DNA from: Yamagishiella unicocca
Taxonomy: Eukaryota > Chlorophyta > Chlorophyceae > Chlamydomonadales > Volvocaceae
Assembly (NCBI GenBank): GCA_003116995.1
Contig: BDSL01000017.1
Coordinates: 124,001 to 188,000 of the forward strand
Length of the DNA: 64,000 nucleotides
Reading direction: 5' to 3'
The position numbers and the translations under genes were made by a program. Of the stretch, positions 36,250 to 48,900 are shown one piece after another (the stretch's first letter is position 1; the number at the start of each line of letters is the position of its first letter). The notes under the pieces were generated by a model that did no database searches, had not been told where the DNA came from, and was given only the letters and a program-made list of their open reading frames with translations.

Positions 36250-39200
36250 ATATTAAATACTTCAAGGTCAGAGCTGATTTTGGTTCCTATGACAGTTTGT
36301 GCGCACTTCCTCCTATGTTCACTCCCGGACTTCGCTAAAAATACAGCCAAAGCAATCGCTCACCATTGTAGAAGGAATGCATCCCATGTTTATGGCAGGA
36401 GATGCTTGTCAGGAGCCGCCGTGAAATAGAGTGCCCCAATCGGTGATCTGTGCGGTCGCTGACGTCCAGGGAATGAAAGCAGCGATGCCACTCAAACCAG
36501 ATTCCCTTGAGCTGCGGAGCTCATATGTGATACAGTTGGGAACACACAAGAAGTCTATTGTGTAATGTAGGTAGCAAGTCGACAGGGAGCCATGCAGCCA
36601 GCCAACTGTACGGCATCGCGCTTAACGCCCTTGCACCTTCCAATGGGACCTGCCCTCTTTGCGATGGCGATATTTAACAATATGCATTTGGGTGATCTGT
36701 GCCGTCTGTGCGCATACGTGTCGGCATTTCGAGACGACAATCCACGTAGATTCCATGGGTCCCTAGGTCTTCTTGCCTTCGCTCAAATCAGTTGCATTGA
36801 AATGTAGGTTTACTATATCTAGTAATTCCTTCTGACTACGACCTATGATTTCGCGTTCCATCGCCCACCCTTGATTGGTCTAGGCCTCAGCTACACCTCC
36901 ATTAACAGAGGAACGCGGGAATAACGCATGTTAAAGATTCGAAGCGCTGCAGAGGCTGGCACCAGCTGGATCCAGGCGGTAGCCATGGCTGTCGAGGCAC
37001 CGCACACATATCACGAGCTGTTTGAAGTCCAAACCGGCATCACTCCGGGCGCAAAATCGCCCATGGCAAATGCCAAATTTCCTGCGTAATATGTGCCCAT
37101 CATCGTGTCATGAACAAATCATGCTGCCCTGTCTGCTGCGTGGGCGGTTCCGTGTATGTATGCCTGTGTACGCGCTGCCATACGCCACAGCCACCCCGGC
37201 AAAAAACAACCCGATGTGACCGGCTCCCATGTCAGCTGTGGCCAGCCCCCATGTCAGCTGCTTCCATGCGGTCAAATGGCTGCTGCCCACTGCGGCCTTG
37301 GCCACATGGCTATCATTCAGGCTATCCTCCGCGACAGCGGCTGCCAATTTGGAGTCCGTGACGTCAGGGCCGTAGCCAGAGGAGGGCACCTGCCAGAGGT
37401 GCCCTGGATGGTGGAGCATGCCTCAGGCTTACATGTTGGTGCCGACACAGCATTGAGATCTGTGGCTGCCGATTGGGCAGCCTGGCGCCGCTGACCTGGT
37501 TGCACGAGTAGGGCTGCCGCTTGGATGAAGGCGCTTTTGACTCTGCGCCAGTTGGTGGCTGCGAGGACCTGTTGGAGCGGCTACGAGGACGCGCGACTGC
37601 CCGATGTCGGTGGTTTGGGTGGTGGTTTGGGAGGTGGGTAGGGTGGTGGGTTGGGCGGTGGGTTGGGAGGCGGGGCTGAGGGGGCTCGCGAGGCGGATAC
37701 AACGGACCTTGGTGGATGAGGGCGAAGTCCCGGTAATTCGGTTCACCCAGGCAGCAGGCGGGGTTTCGGAGTGGCAGGTTTGTGGACTCGCAGTGCGGGA
37801 GAGCAGCATATGTCTGGGACGGGACGTCGTGCTTGAGGCCGGCGCAGGGCTGAAGGGATTTAGGGTTTTACGGATATGGGCCGGCCGGCCACCACGACAC
37901 TCGGACGCCGAGTCGGGGACGTCGAGGACGCCGAGTGCGTTAGCTGAGCCTGAGGCGGCCGGATTCTGGTCGAAAACGGGCCCCCTTTGGGCGCGAATGG
38001 CGAGGCTGGAGCCAAAAGGAGGAGCGGTCGGCGGTATGGAGTGCGGAGCGGTCCGTGCGTTGATGGCAGCGGAGGAGGGCAGCCTGTGCGCACAGCAGAG
38101 GGTTGTGTTCGGAATGGAGAGAAGGGGAGATAGAGAGGAGCTCCACACATGGTGAGCCGCACTCCCTGGTGGAGCGCAGTAGGCCGATCGGGGCCAAGAT
38201 GCCAAGGGGGCGCGGAGCAGGGCGCTCTGTTTCAGCCGCTGCAGCACTAGTCCCTGGATCGCCGCAACGGGTGCTTGGAAGCTGCTCTGTTGTTCTTTTG
38301 GCGGTCTGCTCCGCGTCCACCTTGTCCGACGAAACTCACATCGGAACACCGTCTGTGTTCTATGGGTTACAATGAAAGGCACTTCGCATCGAGATGCGCC
38401 AATTGTCAACTCGCTGTCGGCTCGCCGCGAAACTTTATTTTAAATTGTTTGGAACGCAAGTGCCTTTATTTTAACGCGCTCAAATTAGACATATGACGGC
38501 GAACCGATTACATTTGCAATGGTAAGCGAAGCGGGGAAAGGGTCCCTGTTTGCACGACAATATATGATGCAAACTGACCGATGTACGGCTAGGCATTCGT
38601 GTAAAGGCGTAATAGAGGACCGCAGGGCAAAAGGGGATATTTATTAGCTCCAATGAACGCTCCCACATCAGGAATATGCCTCTGAGGCGTGTGGCGAAAA
38701 GACCAGAGACATGGGCTGCAGTGCTTCAGTGCTAGCGCGCTCGCCGCATGGCAATAAAGTGAGTTCATGCTTATAGATGGAAATTGAGTATCGAAAGAGA
38801 TTTCACGATGCGCAGCGGCGGGTCGCACGGTCTTCGAAGCATCAACCTTTGTCGTGCAGGTCGCGCCAGCGGATGGGCCCGCATATCGTGGACAAGGCGA
38901 TCCTGATGCATCGTCAAAATCTGCTGGCAAACTCCAACTTTCACCAAGTGCATACGGGCTGTGCAGCGGTCAGGGATCCGCGGTATCTCCTCGGCCTCAC
39001 CGCGGTGATAAGGTGAAGACACTGGCGGATGGCATGCCTGATGTTCGTGTTTGACGAAACCCTGCTTCCGAACGGAATGCGACGCGAGTCGTACACCCGA
39101 CACGGTGTCGCCTGACGACTGAATAAAGAAACGCCCGGATTTGCTCGCCATACATACAGATCGGGGGTTGCAGAGGCCTCGGTGGCGTGGGTCAGGACCC

Positions 39201-39620
39201 GGTCCTTGCCACGGTGTCTACCGCTAGTGGCAGCCCGGGCGATGATGCAAAGAAGCCCTCGACGCCGCGTGGTACGGAGTCCATATCGACTCCCAGGACT
39301 GCCAAGGGTGAGCCTGTCTCCTGCCAACTCCTACACAGGGAAGCCCCCCTTTTCCGGCTCCGCCGCCGCATCTGCTGGCCTAGGTCGGGAAATGTGGGCC
39401 GCTTCTGCAGACTCCGGCAACTGAGATGCGGACAACCGAAGTGTCGGCTGTTGGATTGTGCTGCGCGACCCATTAACCTAGTAGCGGGCAGGTGGATCCC
39501 TCGGCGTTTGTAAATGGAGGTTATCTGGAGGATGTGTCCGGCGTCGTGCAGCAGGAGCTTCCCTTGTGTGTGCAGTCAGTTAGTTAGTTGGCCGCAACGA
39601 CACAGAAGAACATGATGCAG
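36250..39620. other. Unassigned region between the Gln-rich exon and the NLR-like gene
   Basis: Several long overlapping frames occur (for example 38409-37429 minus, 326 codons; 37604-38155 plus) in G/C-skewed repetitive sequence (GGTGGGTTGGGAGG runs near 37610-37680). None shows a recognisable motif. One or more 5' exons of the NLR-like gene should lie here or just beyond, but I could not identify them. Confidence 0.35.
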
Positions 39621-39762
39621 CTAACGAAACTTCGTTGCGGCGGTTGGCGTGGCGCTTGACCCTGCCCGGCCCCCTGCGGCGCTAAGCGTTGAACGATACG
39701 TCGGTGTCGGTCGGCCCCACCTGCATGATACCGGTACCTCGCTCAGCACATGTTTCTCGCAC

Positions 39763-39870
39763 CCCCCTCCTGCCTCCACCTCCTCCCCTCCTGCCTCCAC
39801 CTCCTCCCCTCCTGCCTCCACCTCCTCCCCTCCTGCCTCCACCTCCTCCCCTCCTGCCTCTACCTCCTCG
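39763..39870. repeat. 21-bp C/T-rich minisatellite before the first recognised NLR exon
   Basis: About five copies of a 21-bp unit (CTCCTGCCTCCACCTCCTCC plus one base). It reads as the polypyrimidine part of an intron ending in CCCCCCGCACAG at 39904. Confidence 0.75.
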
Positions 39871-39904
39871 CTACCCCCCCTGCCTCCTCCTTCCCCCCGC
39901 ACAG

Positions 39905-42900
39905 CCGAGCAAAACCCGCTGGCCGTCACCCGGCTGGGCATCACGCTGCGCGGCCTGCGCAAGGTGTACGGCACCCTGCGGGAGCTGTTTGGCGACAAGC
40001 TGGGCGCCATGAGCACGCAGGACGTGGCGCGGCTGTGGGTGGAGGAGGTGACGCGGGGGGAGCAGTGCCGCCTGCTGGAGCTCCCTGGAGCAGTGGACGC
40101 GGCTGACGTGGCGCCGCCGACCTACTTTATCAGCCACGCGTGGCAGAACCGTGTGACGCTGCTGCTGGACTTCGTCCTGGACCACTACCTGGGCGCGGCA
40201 GACCCCTCGGTGGCGGTGTGGCTGGACATCCTGGCGGTCAACCAGCACGAGGGTACGGCAGCCAATAAGTACGACGTCGCGGCGCTGGACCACGTGATCC
40301 GCGGCTGCAGCGGCGGCACCATCGCCGTGCTTCATGTCGCCTCCTGCAACCCCGCCACTCGCGCCTGGTGCCTGTACGAATGGGCCCAGACCATCGCCGA
40401 GCACGGTCCCGACGGCCTGCACGTGCAGCTCGATCCGTACGAGCGCGCCAATGTCTTCCGGGAGCTGGATGTACGGCAGGCGAGCTGCAAGTACGACAGG
40501 GACAAGGAGCGGATCCTGGCGGCGGTGGACGAGCAGCACGGCTCCGCCGAGGCGTTCAACGCTAAGCTGCGGCTGCAGCTGCTGCTGCAGCCGCTGTCGT
40601 ACAGGGTGGACCTGCGGCGCTTGGGTCGACGGCCGCAGGGCGCGGCGTGGGAGCTGGGGGTGGTGCAGGGCTGGCTGGACGAGGGCGCGGCGGGCAGCCG
40701 GGTGCTCTGCGTCATGGGCGGGTCGGGGCAGGGCAAGTCCACCGTCTCGGCGGCGCTGTGCGACCCGCAGTCAGGGGTGCTGCGGGACGACATCGCCGCC
40801 TTCCACTTCAACCGATTCAACGACCTACGGCGCCTGGAGCCGCTGCGGGTGGTCAAGAGCCTGGCATTCCAGCTGGCTAGCAGGTGCTGGGGTTGGTTGG
40901 GGGTTGGTTGGGGGGTTGGTTGGGGGCCCGGGGGGGTGGGCAGGTGGCGGAGGGGGCGAAGGGGGCGGAGTTGGAGGAAAGCCGCTGCGGGGCAAGCGGC
41001 CGCATGTTACGCGCCTTCGTCTGGTTAGCTGTCAATGGGACATTTTGGACGTGCTAACACACTCACACCTAATCTATGTGTGTGTGTTTGTGTGTTTTAA
41101 GTATGCTGAGCTGTGTGTTTGTGTGTTCGTGTGCGCGCTGTCTCCCCGCCAGGCTGCCCCAGGTGTGCGACCAGGTGCTGCAGCTGGACGCCGCCGAGGT
41201 GGCCCAGCTGCCAGCTGACGGCTCGGCGGCATTCGAGGAGCTGCTGCTGGGGCCGCTCAGCCTGGGCGCCGGTGCCAACCAGGTGGGCGGCCCCGAGTGG
41301 GGAGGGGGGCCGAGGAGACCCGGTCACTCGGCATCGGGGTTTCGAGGAAGAACCCCCACCCGACTCGACATCGGGGTGGGGGGTCTGTAGAAGGAAAATG
41401 AACGAATTATTACGGCGGTAGCGTCTGAAACACATAACGGAGAACCGGGTTGGCGGATTGGAAGTGAGGGGGTGGCACAGTGAGGGGGTGGCACAGTGAG
41501 GGGGTGGCACAGTGAGGGGGTGGCACAGTGGGGGGGGTGCGGGGAAGCCCGTGAGAGGGGTAGTGGTGAGAGGGCCCCGCCAGAAGGGGGGACGTTTTCC
41601 TGTTCTCTGCTTTGGCGTTTTGTGTGAACGCAAGCGATGGCTTATTCTAACATACCTGTGTTGCGGGCGTTATGTGCGTCGCCGGGGGTTCTCTGCAGGT
41701 GGTGATCCTGCTTGACGGCCTGGACGAGGCGGACCCGCCTCCGCCTCCAAAAACACCCGCATCCGCACCCGCATCCGCCTCAAGATCCGCATCAAGATCC
41801 GCATCAAGATCCGCATCCAGAGCAGCCTCCGCGCCCTCATCCTCCGACGACCTAGCCGCTGCCGCCGAAGCCGACGGCCGCCCCTCCAGCAGCGGCCGCG
41901 ACCCGGCCGCAGCTTCCGGCGCCGCCGCATCACCATCACCACCATCCTCACCATCCACCACTGCTGGCGTATGCGCCAACAAGGTCTTCCAGCTGCTAGC
42001 CCGCCAGCTCAAGTGCCTCCCGCGCTTCGTCCGTTTTATCGTTACCACGGGGCCGGAGGCCCTAGGCGGCAGCGTCGGTGCGGCTCTGGATCGCGCCTTC
42101 GCCGCCAGCGGCGGCGTTACATACGTCACCCCCCAGCAGCTAGCATACCGGGGTCCGGCGGCCGCGGGCACCCCCGCCGCCGCCGCCAAGGCCGCCGACA
42201 ACGTCCTGCTGCACCGTACGGTGGTTTCGGAGTGCCTCAGCGGCGCTAGACCTGCCCCAGGCAGGTCCACCCTGAGCGACCTGCACGCGTCGTACGCCCA
42301 GGTGTTCAAGGAGGGCATGGCCAGATTAGGCGCGCCCGAGCGCGACGCCGTACAGTCGCTCCTGGAGGTGCTCCTGGCGGCGCAGGAGCCTCTTCAGGAC
42401 ACGCTGCTCGCCGCCATGGACCTATCCGGCGCGCTGCGCCACCTGCCGGGATACCCGGTGCTGTTCTACGAGGAGGAGCACAGCGCCTACATCTTGCACA
42501 AGTCGCTGGCCGACTGGCTGGCCGACCCGCGGGTCAGCGGGCCCTTCGCCGTCTCGCCCACCCGCGGCCACGCGCGCCTCGCAAAGCAGCTGCTCGGCCA
42601 AGTGGTCGCCAAGGCAGGGTCCCCCGCCTGCCGTATGTCGTCGTACACGCTCAAGTACCTCGTACGGCACCTGGTCGCCTGCGGCGACGGCGAGGGGCTG
42701 GACGGTCTGATGCAGGAGTACGGCTTCCTGGCTGACGTGTTCGGCCGGGGGCTCGGGCGGGTGCTCACACACGACCTGCTGCGGCTGACGAACCCCACGC
42801 CGCTGGTGTACGACTTTCTCCGCTGGCTGCCCTCCCAGCAGCACCAGCTGGTGGGGATCATGTCGGAGGAGGACGTGCTGGGCAACGCGCTGCAGCACTG

Positions 42901-45900
42901 CCCCATCGGCAGCCTGGCCTTCCAGTGCGCGCAGGAGCACCTGCTCAAGGCGGCGGCGGCGGCGGGTCGGCCGCGATGGCGGCTGAGGCACGGGCTGGGG
43001 CTGTCCCGCACGTGGCCCGTGCTGCGGGCCGCGCTGGAGGTGAGCTGGGTCCTCGAAGCGGGGAGGAGGGGCGGAGGGGTGGCCGCGCTGGAGGTGAGCT
43101 GGGTCCTCGAAGCGGGGAGGAGGGGCGGAGGGGTGGCCGCGCTGGAGGTGAGCTGGGTCCTCGAAGCGGGGAGGAGGGGCGGAGGGGTGGCCGCGCTGGA
43201 GGCGGGGTGGGTCCTCGAAGAGGGGAGGAGGGGCGGAGGGGTGGCCGCGCTGGAGGTGAGCTGGGTCCTCGAAGCGGGGAGGAGGGGCGGAGGGGTGGCC
43301 GCGCTGGAGGTGAGCTGGGTCCTCGAAGCGGGGCGGAGGGCGGAAGGGTGGCCGCGCTGGAGGTGAGCTGGGCCCAAGCAGTAGGGGTTCGCTATGTCCC
43401 CCCCATCCTTTGTGTCAGCACGGTGCCATCATTTCGGTGCACCGCTGCCGCAACTCGCCACCACACCCACATCGCACCAACCCATTCGACGCGGGCATCC
43501 ACCTTTTCTCTCCACCGTTTTCCTACACCCCACTTTCCACGCCACTCTCCACGCCACTCTCCACCCACGCCACGTCACTTTATGCTATTTCACGAAACCC
43601 CACGTCACCCCACGTCACCCCCCTCTCCCCGCTCCCCCACCCCCGGTTCTTTTATGTAAGCCCCCCGCCCCCGCACCACCTCCCCCGCCATTTCCCTCCG
43701 CAGGGTCACGCCCGGGTGGTGGTCGCTGTGGCCTGGAGCCCCGACGGCAAGACACTGGCCAGTGGCAGCGGAGACGCAACGGTGCGGCTGTGGGACGCGG
43801 CCAGTGGCGACAGCATCGTGCGACTGGAGGTGCGGCCGGGGGGGGGAGGGGGGTTACAATAAAAGAACCGGTAACGCGACTGGGGAAATGTAGTGGGTGC
43901 ATAGCCATCGGACACCGGGACGCGCGCGCATGCTACTGATGCCGGGGGGGGTGGCGAAGGATACGAAAGGCTAAGCGAAATCGGCGGGCGGTGGCATCGG
44001 GAGGTATTGCTGCTGCGCTAGATGACTCGTGCTAGGGGCGGGAGGTGTTGCAGAGGTCTGGTGTAGAGGTGCGGTGTAGATCGAGGGAGCCCGCCCGCCC
44101 GATAACACGGATGTGGCTACCCGGCAGTTGCTACCCGGCAGTTGCTACCCGCCGTAACCCTTCTCCCCGCCGCGCGCCCCCCACCCCCCAACCTCCATCC
44201 TCCACCCCGACAACACCACTGCCCCACTGGCCCTCCGCCTCCGCTCCCTCCCGCGCCTCTCCCCCCTTCCCCCCGCGCATCAGCACACTTCCCATGTCGA
44301 GCAACCGCTCCTTTTCTGTACCTCCCTCCCCCCCTTCTCCCCCCCTCCCACCTCCCCCCCCCCTCAGGGCCACACCTGCGACGTGTCCAGTGTGGCCTGG
44401 AGCCCCAGCGGCGCCCTCCTGGCCAGCGGCGGCGGCGACGGCGCAGTGCGGGTGTGGGAGGTCACCAGCGGCCAGTGCGTCGGCACGCTAGCACTCGCAC
44501 AGGTAGCGCAAGGGGGGGAGGGAAAAACCGTGTAAAAACCGTGTAAAAGCCGTGTAAAAACCGTGTAACAACCGTGTAACAACCGTGTAACAACCGTGTA
44601 ACAACCGTGTAACAACCGTGTAACAACCGTGTAACAACCGTGTAACAACCGTGTAACAACCGTGTAACAACCGTGTAACAACCGTGTAACGACCGTGTAA
44701 CAACCGTGTAACAACCGTGTAACAACCGTGTAACAACCGTGTAACAACCGTGTAACGGGTAGTTGGCATAAAGACCGGTTGCACGATATAAATATAATAG
44801 CCGGCGCATTGATTGTCGTGGGGGAGGGGTTATGAGTGGAATCCCGTGGGCCGGCACTGACTGGGAACATGGCTGAGGGAACCCCTCAACCCCCCTCTCT
44901 CCTTGCCGCGCCGCTCCGCTGGACCATCACCTTCACCGCCCTCGGTTTGTCGGCCGTGGATTCGCGGATTCTCTTATCAAATCCCCCTCTCTCGTCCCCC
45001 TCCGCCCCCCCGGCCTCAGGAGCAGCCGGCGGAGGTCCGCAGCGTGTGTTGGAGCCCCGACGGTCGCTCCGTTGCCAGCGGGGACAACGGGGGGGCGGTG
45101 CTGGTGTGGGACGTGGCGAGCGGCGCCTGCAGGAGGACGCTGGAGGTGGGTTTGAGCGGGAGGGGAGCATGAAAGGGGCCGGGGGTGTGTGAGAGGAGGG
45201 GTGTGAGAGGGTGTGTGTGAGAGGATAGCCCGCGGGAACCGATGGGGTGGTGCGGCACAGGAAACGGAGGGCAGGGACTAACTGGCGGTTAGTTTTCGGA
45301 CACGTGGTGGTTGCTCGTGCCGGAGAGCTTGGGGTTCGACTGGGGATCGGGAAGCGTGTGGATGCGGCTTCTCGACGGAGAAACGTGTGGATGCGGCTCG
45401 TCGACGGAGGAGGGATATCCGCGAACCCACGCGGGGCTTGCATAAAAGAACCGGTAACTCGACATGCGAAGGGTCCACGCGCGGGGGAGGGGAGGAAGGC
45501 GGAGGGGGTACAAATTTTGCGGAATGTCAGGTCGCTGATGACGGCGGGGGGGGGGGTCGGGGCAGGTGCGCACCAGCTCGCAGGGCGGGTATGAAGCTCG
45601 GATGGTGGGTGATCTAAGAACTATCGTTCGGTGCAGCGCGCCATTCGCTGCGCCATCACCCACGCAACCCGCCCGCAGCCCAGCCACCGCTCCCCACCGC
45701 AACACCCGCTTTCACCCCTCGCGCCCGCCATCGTCATCGCCACCACCGCGACGCCGTCGGTCCGCCATGGACGCACGTGGTCTAACCAACTCCCTCGACG
45801 GTGCCAACCGCAGGGCCACGTGGATGCCGTACACAGCGTGGCCTGGAACCCTCGGCCGGGGGGCTACCTGGCCAGCGGCGGCGAGGACGAGACAGTGCGG

Positions 45901-48900
45901 GTGTGGGACCCAGCCACGGGAGTGTGTATTGCCACGCTGGATGTGAGTGAGGGGGGCTGTGGATGTGAGTGAGGGGGGCTGTGGATGTGAGTGAGGGGGG
46001 CTGTGGATGTGAGTGAGGGGGCTGTGGATGTGAGTGAGGGGGGCTGTGGATGTGAGTGAGGGGGGCTGTGGATGTGAGTGAGGGGGGCTGTGGATGTGAG
46101 TGAGGGGGGCTGTGGATGTGAGTGAGGGGGGCTGTGGATGTGAGTGAGGGGGCTGTGGATGTGAGTGAGGGGGGCTGTGGATGTGAGTGAGGGGGGCTGT
46201 GGATGTGAGTGAGGGGGGCTGTGGATGTGAGTGAGGGGGGCTGTGGATGTGAGTGAGGGGGGCTGTGGATGTGAGTGAGGGGGGCTGTGGATGTGAGTGA
46301 GGGGGGCTGTGGATGTGAGTGAGGGGGGCTGTGGATGTGAGTGAGGGGGGCTGTGGATGTGAGTGAGGGGGGCTGTGGATGTAAGTGAGGGGGGCTGTGG
46401 ATGTGAGTGAGGGGGGCTGTGGATGTGAGTGAGGGGGGCTGTGGATGTGAGTGAGGGGGGCTGTGGATGTGAGTGAGGGGGGCTGTGGATGTGAGTGAGG
46501 GGGGCTGTGGATGTAAGTGAGGGGGGCTGTGGATGTGAGTGAGGGGGGCTGTGGATGTGAGTGAGGGGGGCTGTGGATGTGAGTGAGGGGGGCTGTGGAT
46601 GTGAGTGAGGGGGGCTGTGGATGTGAGTGAGGGGGGCTGTGGATGTGAGTGAGGGGGGCTGTGGATGTAGTGAGGGGGGCTGTGGATGTAAGTGAGGGGG
46701 GCTGTGGATGTGAGTGAGGGGGGCTGTGGATGTGAGTGAGGGGGGCTGTGGATGTGAGTGAGGGGGCTGTGGATGTGAGTGAGGGGGCTGTGGATGTGAG
46801 TGAGGGGGGCTGTGGATGTGAGTGAGGGGCTGTGGATGTGAGTGATGCTGCCTGCTACTGCTGCTCCCTGCAACTGCTGCTGCCTGCTACTGCCGCCGCT
46901 GCTGCCACCTCCGCAGGGCCACCTGGGTTGCGTGTGGCGGGTGGTCTGGAGCCCCGACGGCGGCACACTGGCCAGCTGCAGCGCGGACTCCACGCTGCGG
47001 CTGTGGGACGTGGCGGGGGGCGTCTGCGTGGCCACGATGGAGGTGCGCAGGGGGGTGGGAGATGGAGGTGCGCCCGCCTGCCCGCTAACACGGATGTAGC
47101 CGGCAGTGTCTACCCGCCGTAACCCTTCCCCCCATTGCCGGCAGTGTCTACCCGCCGTAACCCTTCCCCCCATTGCCGGCAGTGTCTACCCGCCGTAACC
47201 CTTCCCCCCATTGCCGGCAGTGTCTACCCGCCGTAACCCTTCCCCCCATTGCCGGCAGTGTCTACCCGCCGTAACCCTTCTCCCCGCCCCCCACCCCGGC
47301 AACCCCAGTGACCCATGGCCCACAGCCTCCGCCTCTGCTCCCTCCCGCGCCTCCCCTCCTCCCCCCTCCCCCCCCTTCTCCCCCACTCCCCACCCACACA
47401 CCCAGGGGGGTAATAGATAATCCACGCATGGGGGCCCGCGAGAAGACCCGATTAGGGCACGTAGGATTTGGAGAGCAAAGACTATCTGGCGCAGGGGAGG
47501 AGAGGATAGCCGGGGACGAGGGGGGGGGAGAGAGGGGTGACGAGGGGGGGGGCGGAGAGAGGGGTGACGAGGGGGGGGGGAGAGAGGGGTGACGAGGGGG
47601 AGGAGAGAGGGGTGACGAGGGGTGCAGTGCTGGGTTTGCGGGCAGGAGCTTGTGTTTTCGCGGGATGGTGTGTTTCGGTTCACGGGTTTCCCCCCTGTCT
47701 GCCCCACCCCCGGTCGCAACAGCCCCACACCAGCGACCCACTCGTTCCCATGTCGAGTAATTGCTTCTTTTCTGTACCCCTCCCGCGTCGAGTAACCGGG
47801 TTTTTTTGCAAACCCCCCTCCTCGGGTCTCCTGCCCTCCCTGGACTGCAGGGCCACTCGTGGCCAGTCACCAGCGTGTGCTGGAGCCCCGACGGCAAGGC
47901 CCTGGCCAGCGGCAGCAGCGACCAGACCATACGGCTGTGGGACGCGGCCGGGGGTCACTGTGTGGGCGGCCTGGAGGTGCGGGGGGGGCCGCGAGTGGGG
48001 GGAAGGCGAGAAGGGGGGCCGCGAGGGGGGGGCAGGCGAGGGGGGGGGGGCGCGAGGGGGCAGGCGAGGGGGGGGGGGGCCGCGAGGGGGGCAGGCGAGG
48101 GGGGGGGGCCGCGAGGGCCAAGGGTCGGCGGCGGATGCGTTTCCTTCATATCGAGTCTGGAAGCTCCTTTCCGTTCCTGAAAACCAAAACAGGAAATTCG
48201 AGGGCGGTGTCGCCACCTCGTCTGCGTTGGCGCTGGGGTTGCAGGGGAAGAGCTGTAGCCTGCCTGGCGGCTATCTTTGCCTGGCGGGTATCTTTGCCTG
48301 GCGGGTATCTTGCCAGATGCTGGTGGAGATACCAAGAGATGCCAACTGCCAACTTCGTACACCAGCGTCCAGCCCACGCGGCGCCGCATCGTACCCCACG
48401 CACCGCAAAACCCTAAACCCTAAACCCTAAACCCTAAACCCTAAACCCTAAACCTTAAACCCTAACCCCCCGGCGCCGCAGGATGTGTCGTGCTGTGTGG
48501 CCTGGAGCCCTGACGGCCGGACGCTGGCCAGCGGCGGAAGCATCGACCAGTGTCTGCGGCTGTGGGACCTGGTGGCGGCGACAAGCGGGGAGGGGTCGGG
48601 GAGCTCGGCGCAGCAGGTGGGGGGGTTACAGGTGGGGGGTTTACAGGTGGGTTCGAGGAAGACCCGTGGACGGGTGGGGGGGTGTTATAAGAGAATCCGC
48701 GTGGGGGCCCATAAGGACCGGTTACACGACATGGGTATAATAGCTGACGCATTGTCTTCGGACACATAGCTATGCTAGAGCACTTTGTATTGGGAGGGGG
48801 GGGAGGAGGGGGGAGGGTTTTAGGGTTTTAGGGAGCGAGGGGAAACGGCTGGCAGTGTTTTGCTGTGTTGGGGTGACGGATGGCGGTTTGTTGTGTGTTT

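Noticed and set aside
37429..38409. 326-codon minus-strand frame
   Set aside because: No recognisable motif, several frames are open together in G/C-skewed repetitive sequence, and no ATG or splice context is convincing.
39649..39904. Using the GTG at 39649 as the start of the NLR-like protein
   Set aside because: It is not an ATG, and the translated PPASTSS run is the 21-bp C/T minisatellite ending in a strong acceptor at 39904, so this is more likely intron.
43040..43366. Treating the repeated [18 protein letters not shown] as a genuine protein repeat
   Set aside because: Each unit starts with a splice donor right after the last conserved exon codon, and the next WD exon needs an intron here; coding use remains possible only through alternative donors.
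44364..44870. Minus-strand frames with [11 protein letters not shown] repeats
   Set aside because: Produced by the 11-bp minisatellite in an intron; no gene context.
44524..46845. CRISPR-like arrays
   Set aside because: Units are contiguous with no spacers, and the genome is eukaryotic; these are minisatellites.
45782..47173. 463-codon minus-strand frame with repeated THIHSPP
   Set aside because: It is the antisense reading of the 22-bp intronic minisatellite and of WD exons 4 and 5; the repeat unit keeps several frames open.
48407..48468. Chromosome end
   Set aside because: The CCCTAAA run is short and flanked on both sides by exons of one continuous gene, so it is interstitial.
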